Of a stretch of 64,000 bases of DNA, positions 27,511 to 33,968 are shown piece after piece. The DNA is from an uncultured Flavobacteriales bacterium. GTDB lineage: Bacteria > Bacteroidota > Bacteroidia > Flavobacteriales_D > Parvicellaceae. The position numbers were made by a program, and so were the translations under genes. How positions within the stretch are numbered: position 1 is the first letter of the stretch; every line of letters begins with the position of its first letter. The DNA is taken from assembly GCA_913030835.1 (NCBI GenBank), contig CAJWDP010000004.1, positions 36,921 through 100,920 on the forward strand. Direction: 5' to 3'. Under the pieces are notes generated by a model. It saw nothing but the letters and a program-made list of their open reading frames with translations. It did not search any database and was not told the origin of the DNA.

Positions 27511-28081
27511 CTTTCGTCAAAATTATCTTCAGATTCCTCTTTCCGTTTTGGATATAGCTTTTAACCTGTTTTAAACTAAATCCCGTAATTTCAGCAATGT
27601 CTTGATAGCATTTTTCCTTCAAATAAAACAGTTCCACACATGTTTTTTGCTCTTTCTTTAACTGGTTCAGTGCCTGCTCCATTTGCGTCAGGCTATGCTC
27701 TTTTGCGATCACTTGTTCTACATCGGTTGTTTCGGAAGCAAGCGAATACTCGATCGGCTCAATGCTCTGCTCTTTGGATCGAACATTTTTGTTTTTTCTA
27801 AGATGCATGAGACATTGATTCTTCGTTACAGTGTGGATCCAGGCCTTAAAGTTCTTTACATCCGATTTTTCCAGTTCCGACATCAGTTTTTCAAAAACCA
27901 ACATAACATTGTCTTGAGCTTCTTGTACATTCTTTAGGTATTTTAGGCTAACCCCATAGACCAAGTGCCCATACCTTTCGTACAACTCGCCGATGTAACG
28001 CTTGTTTCGGGATTTTTGGTATCTGTACACCAATTCCCGATCCGATAAATCACGTGTATTTTTATTTCTGTACAAAGCCAT
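27494..28081 (-). CDS. ECF-type RNA polymerase sigma factor
   Basis: 195 residues. Region 2 covers about 25-95, with ELYERYGHLVYGVSLKYLKN, the NVMLVFEKL helix and FKAWIHTVTKNQCLMHLR (78-95), the -10-recognition helix. Region 4 covers about 130-185, with LKKEQKTCVELFYLKEKCYQDIAEITGFSLKQVKSYIQNGKRNL, the -35-recognition helix-turn-helix. The length and the two-domain layout match ECF sigma factors. It overlaps the anti-sigma-like gene by 17 bases. Target promoters cannot be read from here; autoregulation of this operon is typical for the family. Confidence 0.9.
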   Translation of the reverse strand: MALYRNKNTRDLSDRELVYRYQKSRNKRYIGELYERYGHLVYGVSLKYLKNVQEAQDNVMLVFEKLMSELEKSDVKNFKAWIHTVTKNQCLMHLRKNKNVRSKEQSIEPIEYSLASETTDVEQVIAKEHSLTQMEQALNQLKKEQKTCVELFYLKEKCYQDIAEITGFSLKQVKSYIQNGKRNLKIILTKDGIKI

Positions 28082-28275
28082 ATTTTACTTTACGCCCGTG
28101 ATCTAAGCCCAATTTCTTCTTTTACATGACAATAAAGTCTCTAAAGTTAATGTAATAATCTATCCATATATAAATTGAATTTTGGTTCTGTATTTTACTT
28201 AAGACAGAAAACATGACCCCAAAGCAGACACGATAAAGGCCGCCATAAGGTCATGAATTCCGGCTTTGTTTTTCT

Positions 28276-29016
28276 TTATCTGCTTGCTTTTTTTCGGGCA
28301 ATTTCCCTTCTATTTTTTTCCTGTCTCCATAAGCTGAAATAGCTTTGGGTTTCTATGGCTACAACTCCCCCCGTTGTATCACCATACTTGGCAGGTACTC
28401 CTCCCGTATACACTTGTATCGAAGCGTAAGAGCGTGCAGGCAGATTGGCCAGTGCTCCTGTCAGTTTAATTCCATCAACATAGTAGACACTCGTTCCGTT
28501 TCGTGCACCCTTAAAATAGAGCTCACCGTTGTCGCCTTTTTTAATTTCAGGAGTCATGCTTTGAATCATTGCAGCAGCATCATAGCGAATTGGGAGCGCT
28601 TTAATGGTTTGTGCATCCATTCTGTGTAAACCGGGATCATCCTTCTCGATCAAGGGAGCTTCTCTTTCCTTTACAACAGCAGCAGCTATGTCAATGTCAT
28701 TGAGGTACGTTATTTTATCTGCAGTTACCTTGACTTTTCGGATAATTGTTGTGTCGTAACCGAAGCCAGTGGCATAAACAACATATGTTCCCGGAAATAG
28801 GGGCTTAAGTGTAAACTTCCCGTTTTCGTCGGTTTCCGTTTTTAGTTGATTTGATCCGGCTATGTCTACCCAAACCTCTATATATGGTTCTGGTTCAACC
28901 AGGTCATTGAATACTTTGCCTTTTATCTCTCCCGGTCCGGTTTGAGCACAGTTCATGGCAGGAACTGTTATTAGAGCGATTGCTATGAGGTAAAAATATG
29001 TTTTCATCATCATCAA
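28276..29016 (-). CDS. TonB plug-like protein with carboxypeptidase-regulatory domain and no barrel
   Basis: 246 residues. The start is one of four consecutive ATG codons (29005-29016); a signal peptide ends near MNCAQ. Residues about 30-115 form a CarboxypepD_reg-like beta-sandwich (GEIKGKVFNDLVEPEPYIEVWV, TDENGKFTLKPLFPGTYVVYATGFGYD). Residues about 140-225 resemble the TonB receptor plug (MDAQTIKALPIRYDAAAMIQSM, LYFKGARNGTSVYYVDGIK, SIQVYTGGVPAKYGDTTGGVVAIET). A full receptor would continue with a barrel of about 600 residues; this one ends in a basic tail (KNRREIARKKASR). No barrel-coding DNA is seen downstream, so it is either a genuine stand-alone family or an old truncation. Confidence 0.75.
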   Translation of the reverse strand: MMMMKTYFYLIAIALITVPAMNCAQTGPGEIKGKVFNDLVEPEPYIEVWVDIAGSNQLKTETDENGKFTLKPLFPGTYVVYATGFGYDTTIIRKVKVTADKITYLNDIDIAAAVVKEREAPLIEKDDPGLHRMDAQTIKALPIRYDAAAMIQSMTPEIKKGDNGELYFKGARNGTSVYYVDGIKLTGALANLPARSYASIQVYTGGVPAKYGDTTGGVVAIETQSYFSLWRQEKNRREIARKKASR

Positions 29017-29109
29017 GTTTTAAGAGTTAACCGAGCGTTTTCTTGCGCTCAACTGATGATAAGATGCATGGAGATCAAAATTCCATAAAAGACAGGAGCA
29101 AATAGTTAA

Positions 29110-29742
29110 TTACCCTTCCAAGGCAACTACTTCAGATACTTCAGGCAGATGATTTTTCAAAAGTGATTCAATGCCACCTTTCAATGTAGCAGTTGATGAA
29201 GGGCACCCACTGCATGCGCCTTTTAGGACTACGGTCACTATTCCATTGCTTTCATCGAAACGTTTAAAATGAATTGCACCTCCATCCGCTTCAACTGCTG
29301 GTTTTACATACTCTTCGAGCAAGTCAACGATCATTTGATCTTGCTCTGTATTTATTTCCGGTTCTATGGAAACAACGACTTTATCGTCCTGACCTTCTTT
29401 ACTGAACTCTCTTGTTTCGTTATTTGGTAGGGATTGGACCACAACCTCGTTCGTTTGAAGAAATTCTACAATGTAATTTCTTACTTCCCCGTGAATCAGA
29501 TCCCAATTAATGGTGTCATTTTTTGTTATCGCAACAAAGTTTCTTGTGATGAAGATCGCTTCGACAAAAGGAAATTGGAAAAGAGCCTCAGCCAATGTGG
29601 ACGAACCAATGGTGTCATTTAAGGAAAGGTACTCTGCGCTTTCTCCCGTACCCAGTAGCATCTTATCGGCCACGAATTTCATAACTTGTGGATTCGGGGT
29701 TACTTCTGAGTAAACTGTTACTGGGATTTTTGCTGTGCTCAT
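29110..29742 (-). CDS. Nfu-type iron-sulfur cluster scaffold protein
   Basis: 210 residues. The N-terminal domain carries the Nfu_N pattern TPNPQVMKFVADKML (about 15-29). The C-terminal NifU domain (about 130-205) has KPAVEADGGAIHF followed by VVLKGACSGCPSSTATLKGGIESLLK, whose CxxC (CSGC) binds a transferable 4Fe-4S cluster. The same two-domain order is found in mitochondrial NFU1. It delivers clusters to apoproteins in the cytoplasm. Transcribed divergently from the carbonic anhydrase-like gene with only 39 bases between start codons. Confidence 0.92.
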   Translation of the reverse strand: MSTAKIPVTVYSEVTPNPQVMKFVADKMLLGTGESAEYLSLNDTIGSSTLAEALFQFPFVEAIFITRNFVAITKNDTINWDLIHGEVRNYIVEFLQTNEVVVQSLPNNETREFSKEGQDDKVVVSIEPEINTEQDQMIVDLLEEYVKPAVEADGGAIHFKRFDESNGIVTVVLKGACSGCPSSTATLKGGIESLLKNHLPEVSEVVALEG

Positions 29743-29757
29743 TGTTTAATTTTTGTG

Positions 29758-29765
29758 CAAATTTA
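29758..29765 (-). promoter_or_regulatory. -7 box of the nfu promoter
   Basis: On the minus strand TAAATTTG matches TAnnTTTG exactly, 15 bases before the nfu ATG. This would give a leader of only about ten bases. A clear -33 TTG at the right distance is not seen. Confidence 0.4.
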
Positions 29766-29781
29766 TGACAAATAAGTTCTA

Positions 29782-30294
29782 ATGGCATTAATAAGAGAAA
29801 TAAGAGGCAAGACGCCTGTATTTGGAAAAAATTGCTGGATGGCTGAAAACGCAGTAGTTGTCGGTGATGTTTCAATGGGGGATGAGTGCAGTATATGGTA
29901 CAATGCAGTTATTCGTGGAGATGTTCATTACATAAAGATCGGATCTCGTGTGAATATTCAAGATGGTGCAGTTGTGCATTGCACCTATCAGAAATCGCCT
30001 ACTTCTATTGGGAACAATGTGTCTATAGGTCACAATGCAATTGTTCATGGATGCACTATAAAAGACAATGTTCTTATTGGAATGGGAGCGATCGTAATGG
30101 ATGATTGTATTGTTGAATCCGGAAGTATCATTGCCGCAGGAGCCGTGGTAACTCAGGGAACCCACATTAAGGAGGGAAGTCTCTATGCGGGGGTGCCTGC
30201 CAAATTCATAAAAGAAGTGAGTCAGGAATTGCGAAAGGGAGAAATAGAACGAATTGCAAAGAACTACATCAAGTATTCCGGATGGTTCAAATAG
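29782..30294 (+). CDS. Gamma-carbonic anhydrase-like hexapeptide protein
   Basis: 170 residues folding as a left-handed beta-helix with hexapeptide periodicity (VVVGDVSMGDECSIWYNAVIRGDV, then INIQDGAVVHC-type turns). The three metal-ligand histidines of gamma-carbonic anhydrases are at H66 (VVHCT), H84 and H89 (SIGHNAIVHG). The C-terminus is a short helix. The family includes Cam, CaiE/PaaY and YrdA proteins; all ligands being present favours a zinc or iron carbonic anhydrase-like active site, but several members have no measured activity. Divergent from nfu. Confidence 0.88.
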   Translation: MALIREIRGKTPVFGKNCWMAENAVVVGDVSMGDECSIWYNAVIRGDVHYIKIGSRVNIQDGAVVHCTYQKSPTSIGNNVSIGHNAIVHGCTIKDNVLIGMGAIVMDDCIVESGSIIAAGAVVTQGTHIKEGSLYAGVPAKFIKEVSQELRKGEIERIAKNYIKYSGWFK

Positions 30295-30351
30295 CGATGT
30301 TGATTTGAGAGCAATCATGGAAACAACCGGATAATTTCGTAAATTATTTAC

Positions 30352-31962
30352 ATGATCAATAAGAAAGAGCTTCGAGGAAAGCTATTCAAACATCTTGATG
30401 GTCTGGTTACCGCGCCAACCCTTGTTGCCTTAAATGGCAAGGGTGTACTTGCGTATTTTTTAGAACATGGTCAGGCAAATCTATCGGTTTTAACGTCGAA
30501 ATTTAATGCCAATGAAGGGTATTTGAATGTGGCCTTGAGAGTTCTGGCATCTCAAGGTATGTTAATACAGGAAATTGAAAAGAATCATAAAGACGTACAC
30601 TACAAGATTACCGATAAGGGTGCTGTTGTTTTTCCAATTGCTGACGTATACAATGATGTAGTTGATCTTATAAAATTGTCAGGACAGTATCATCCAAGAA
30701 AATTTGAACGTCAGCCTTTTGAAGCGTTGCACAAGCTGTTTATTAAATACAAAGAGCATTTCGGGTTGGACTTAAATGGTCCGGACAGCAGAGTCCACAA
30801 AGAGATCATTGATCATATCGAGGGTTTTTTGGTCGGCCCGACACTTGTTCATTTGGGCATGGGTGGAATGTTTCACAAGTATTTTATGGAAACATCTTTT
30901 CGTCCGGATGAATTTCATTCGGATCCGGAAAGCTTTAAAAAGTTATTGGACTTTTTGGTTCATTTGGGTTGGTTCACAATGAAAAATGAGAATTATCAAT
31001 TCACAGAAACAGGACTGTTCTTTGCAAAAAGGGCATCGGCCTATGGGGTAACCGTTTCCTATTTACCCACTTTTCGCCATCTCGATGATCTCATTTTCGG
31101 TGATCCGCATGTGTTGAGACAAAGTGGAAATGGTTCTGAGGAGCTTCATGTTGATCGGGAAATGAATGTATGGGGTAGTGGGGGAGCCCACTCTAACTAT
31201 TTTAAGGTGGTGGACGAAATCATTATTGAGCTGTTCAATCGGCCAATTGAAGAGCAGCCAAAAGGAATTTTAGACATGGGTTGCGGAAACGGCGCCTTTT
31301 TGCAGCATATATTTACTGTAATCGATCATCATACTTTAAGAGGAGAATTATTGGATGAACACCCCCTGTTTTTGGTAGGAGTTGATTACAACGAAGCTGC
31401 ACTAAAAGTAACTCGACGAAATTTGGTGCAATCCGAGATTTGGGCGAAAGTCATTTGGGGAGATATAGGAAAGCCTGACCGTCTGGCGAAAGACTTGAAT
31501 GAAAACTACGGTATCGACCTTAAAGAGCTCCTAAATGTTAGAACATTTTTGGATCACAATAGAATTTGGGAGGAGCCTGAAAAGGTCAATGCTGAACGAG
31601 ATAGCGATTCAAGCGGAGCTTATGCATTCAGAGGAAGACGAATTAGTAATAATCTGGTGGAAGATAATTTGCTGCAGCATATGTTAAGATGGGCGCCTTA
31701 CGTTGAAAAATTTGGTTTGCTTGCCATAGAGCTGCATACAATAGACCCACATTTGGTGGCCAGTGCATTGGGAAAGACTGCAGCGACTGCATACGATGCA
31801 ACACATGGATTTTCCGATCAGTACATTGTGGAGATAGAGGTGTTCCACCAGGTATGTGCCGAGGCAGGATTATTTTCAGACCACCAAGTATTTACCAAAT
31901 TTCCAAATTCGGAATTGGGAAATATCAGTGTTAACTTATTGAGGGGTAAACGCGAATCATAA
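30352..31962 (+). CDS. Methyltransferase with duplicated N-terminal winged-helix-like domain
   Basis: 536 residues. Two copies of an O-methyltransferase-dimerisation-like domain are visible. Copy 1 (about 12-100) contains HLDGLVTAPTLVALNGKGVLAYFLE. Copy 2 (about 150-235) contains HIEGFLVGPTLVHLGMGGMFHKYFME, and both end in a winged segment with YKITDKGAVVF or YQFTETGLFFAK. The catalytic domain begins with motif I, ILDMGCGNGAFLQHIF (about 304-319), then LFLVGVDYNEAALKV. A later NVRTFLDHNRIWEEP segment reminds me of AprA MT2-like methyltransferases of polyketide pathways. Substrate unknown. It follows the carbonic anhydrase-like gene and ends convergently with murI, overlapping it by 6 bases. 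Confidence 0.75.
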   Translation: MINKKELRGKLFKHLDGLVTAPTLVALNGKGVLAYFLEHGQANLSVLTSKFNANEGYLNVALRVLASQGMLIQEIEKNHKDVHYKITDKGAVVFPIADVYNDVVDLIKLSGQYHPRKFERQPFEALHKLFIKYKEHFGLDLNGPDSRVHKEIIDHIEGFLVGPTLVHLGMGGMFHKYFMETSFRPDEFHSDPESFKKLLDFLVHLGWFTMKNENYQFTETGLFFAKRASAYGVTVSYLPTFRHLDDLIFGDPHVLRQSGNGSEELHVDREMNVWGSGGAHSNYFKVVDEIIIELFNRPIEEQPKGILDMGCGNGAFLQHIFTVIDHHTLRGELLDEHPLFLVGVDYNEAALKVTRRNLVQSEIWAKVIWGDIGKPDRLAKDLNENYGIDLKELLNVRTFLDHNRIWEEPEKVNAERDSDSSGAYAFRGRRISNNLVEDNLLQHMLRWAPYVEKFGLLAIELHTIDPHLVASALGKTAATAYDATHGFSDQYIVEIEVFHQVCAEAGLFSDHQVFTKFPNSELGNISVNLLRGKRES

Positions 31963-32787
31963 GGTTAAGTACTTGGCAGTAATCTTTCGAGAGAGAAATC
32001 TAGTTGCTTTTTCTTCAAAGATTTCCGGTTTTTCAGTCGTATAAAAGTCAGTAGTGCCCAACTTGCTGAGACGCTCATTCATCTTACTGTGCCTGCTTAA
32101 GTAGGATTCGAGGCTAGTGGCAACAATTTCTCCCTGTCCGATTACCTGTATGGAAGGGCCGGCATAACGCTCAATTATTTCTTTCAAAAACGGATAGTGT
32201 GTGCAGCCTAAAACAATTGTATCTATTGAATTGTCCAATTCGATCAATTCTTCTACTTTTTGTTTTATTAGAGCTTCTCCTTGTGGTGAATGGTATTCAT
32301 CATGCTCAACCAAAGGAACCCATAGAGGACAAGCAAGCTGAGTTACGCTAATATCCGGGAAGAAATTCCCAATTTCAATTTTGTAGGAATTTGAATTAAC
32401 TGTCCCATTTGTCCCCAATATTCCAATGTGTCTGGATTTGGAGTATTCACCAATGATCTCTGAACAAGGTCGTATTACTCCCAAAACACGTTTGCTAGTA
32501 TCGCCAAGAAGAGGCAGGTCATTCTGTTGAATAGTCCTCAGTGCTTTTGCGCTTGCCGTATTGCAAGCCAAAATAATCAAGGGGCAGTTGAGCTCGAAAA
32601 GTTTTTTTACCGCCTCCAACGTGTATTCATAGACGACTTCAAATGATCTTGTTCCATATGGGGCCCTAGCGTTATCTCCAAAGTAGATGTAATCGTAATC
32701 GGGTAACAGGTTTTGTATTTCCTGAAGCACTGTGAGACCACCATAACCGGAATCAAAAATACCTATTGGAGCTTTCTTGCTTTCCAC
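31957..32787 (-). CDS. murI: Glutamate racemase
   Basis: 276 residues. It interconverts L- and D-glutamate for peptidoglycan synthesis without a cofactor. Both catalytic cysteines are present: C75 in LACNTASA and C195 in LGCTHYPF. The N-terminal IGIFDSGYGGLTVL and YFGDNARAPYG are also standard. Last gene of the envelope cluster on the minus strand, separated from the OmpH-like genes by a terminator hairpin, so it may be transcribed partly from its own promoter. It overlaps the converging methyltransferase gene by 6 bases. Confidence 0.96.
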   Translation of the reverse strand: MESKKAPIGIFDSGYGGLTVLQEIQNLLPDYDYIYFGDNARAPYGTRSFEVVYEYTLEAVKKLFELNCPLIILACNTASAKALRTIQQNDLPLLGDTSKRVLGVIRPCSEIIGEYSKSRHIGILGTNGTVNSNSYKIEIGNFFPDISVTQLACPLWVPLVEHDEYHSPQGEALIKQKVEELIELDNSIDTIVLGCTHYPFLKEIIERYAGPSIQVIGQGEIVATSLESYLSRHSKMNERLSKLGTTDFYTTEKPEIFEEKATRFLSRKITAKYLTL

Positions 32788-32817
32788 GAAATAAAGGTAG
32801 ATAAATATCAGAATAGC

Positions 32818-32851
32818 AAAAAAACCTCTTCCGTTCGACAGAAGAGGTTTT
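32818..32851 (-). terminator. Rho-independent terminator after the OmpH-like genes
   Basis: AAAACCTCTTC (32821-32831) pairs perfectly with GAAGAGGTTTT (32841-32851) around a 9-base loop. On the minus strand the stem is followed by a run of seven T residues. It lies between the second Skp/OmpH gene and murI. Confidence 0.8.
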
Positions 32852-32873
32852 AAAAAATAATGGAGGTAAACAA

Positions 32874-33374
32874 TTACTGAATACCCAGCTCTTTTCTTAC
32901 CAAAGGAGCAATGTCGTCTCCACCGTCACTAAAAAGCAAAATGTTAGGATCAAAAATGTAGGTGTATTTGTTATCCGAGGCCACTTTATTGATAGCGTCT
33001 TTCACTCTTTTGATCATTGGCTCAAGCAATGCTGTTTCTCTTTGTTGAATCATGTTTTGTGCATTCACCTGATAATCTTGCATTCGTTGCTGTTTTTCTT
33101 GTAGCTCCTGAATCCTTGATTGTTCGATCTCGGGACTAAAAAGTCCTGCTGCTTTTGCCTTTTCAAAATCTGCAACGCGCTGCTGATAAATCTTAATTTG
33201 ACTTTCCATTTCAGCTTCAAGCTGTGCTGCAAATCTCTTCAGGGAGTCTTCCGCCAATTTATAATCGGGTAGCTCCGTTAACATTGCTTGGGCATCTGCA
33301 TGTCCATATTTCTGAGCAGAAACACTGAACGTGAAACTGACCAACGCAGTAATTAGTAGAATTCCTTTTTTCAT
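32874..33374 (-). CDS. Skp/OmpH-family periplasmic chaperone (second copy)
   Basis: 166 residues with a signal peptide (KKGILLITALVSFTFSVSAQ). The mature part begins KYGHADAQAMLTELPDYKLAEDSLK and continues as a long charged coiled coil (about 50-120) before a short beta segment (YTYIFDPNILLFSDGG), the three-part layout of Skp. Skp trimers hold unfolded outer-membrane proteins for BamA. Paralogue of the gene at 33402-33920, which lies 27 bases upstream in the same operon. Confidence 0.9.
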   Translation of the reverse strand: MKKGILLITALVSFTFSVSAQKYGHADAQAMLTELPDYKLAEDSLKRFAAQLEAEMESQIKIYQQRVADFEKAKAAGLFSPEIEQSRIQELQEKQQRMQDYQVNAQNMIQQRETALLEPMIKRVKDAINKVASDNKYTYIFDPNILLFSDGGDDIAPLVRKELGIQ

Positions 33375-33401
33375 TATGCTTGATTTAAGTTCTTAGTTAT
33401 A

Positions 33402-33920
33402 TTATTTTGATGTGTACCCCATTTTTCTAATGACCCGGTCGCTGATATCAAATTTACTCTCTGCATAGAGAATGTTTGATGAATTAGCTTTGTCAAAGAC
33501 AAATGAGTAATTGTTGTCTTTTGCAATTTTCCGTATTGCTTTATATACTTTCTCCTGAATGGGTTGAATCAATTCTTGTCTTTTTTGAAACAAGTCTCCA
33601 TTCACACCAAAGCGCTGCTTTTGAAGGGATCGTACTTCTCCTTTAAGAAGATCGATCTCTGCAAGTTTGTTTTTCTTAGTCTCCTCGGGGAGTAGAATTT
33701 CTTCCGCTTTAAAGGCTTGAAGCTTGTTCTCTATTGCAGCCTTTCTGTTTCTTATCTCTTCTTGCCAGGTTTTTGAGATGGTATTAATTTCCTCTTGTGC
33801 TTCAGTAAATTCAGGAATTTGTTCCAGAATGTATTTGGTGTCAACGTATACATACTTCTGTCCGTATGAGGTGCCAACTGACACAAGTACTAGTAATATG
33901 ATTAAAGCCTGTTTTAACAT
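33402..33920 (-). CDS. Skp/OmpH-family periplasmic chaperone (first copy)
   Basis: 172 residues. Signal peptide LKQALIILLVLVSVGTSYGQ, then KYVYVDTKYILEQIPEFTEAQEEIN and a coiled-coil arm (about 45-120), closing with YSFVFDKANSSNILYAESKFDI. It follows bamA after 48 bases. The bamA-ompH-ompH order is the same as I recall for Porphyromonas gingivalis. Two tandem copies may form mixed trimers or serve different clients; this is inference. Confidence 0.9.
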   Translation of the reverse strand: MLKQALIILLVLVSVGTSYGQKYVYVDTKYILEQIPEFTEAQEEINTISKTWQEEIRNRKAAIENKLQAFKAEEILLPEETKKNKLAEIDLLKGEVRSLQKQRFGVNGDLFQKRQELIQPIQEKVYKAIRKIAKDNNYSFVFDKANSSNILYAESKFDISDRVIRKMGYTSK

Positions 33921-33968
33921 TCTTAATTCCCTTAGAAACAGAAATTTGCTGCGAAAATATAATTTTGA

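Noticed and set aside
28205..28260. CATGACC/GGTCATG inverted repeat downstream of the plug gene
   Set aside because: The loop is about 30 bases and no T-run follows on the minus strand, so it is not convincing as a terminator.
22443..29050. A 16-base string (AACCGAGCGTTTTCTT) occurring near 22443 and near 29029
   Set aside because: One exact 16-base coincidence is roughly expected in 64 kb compared with itself, the two contexts differ (one has an inverted repeat, the other not), and strand relations to genes differ.
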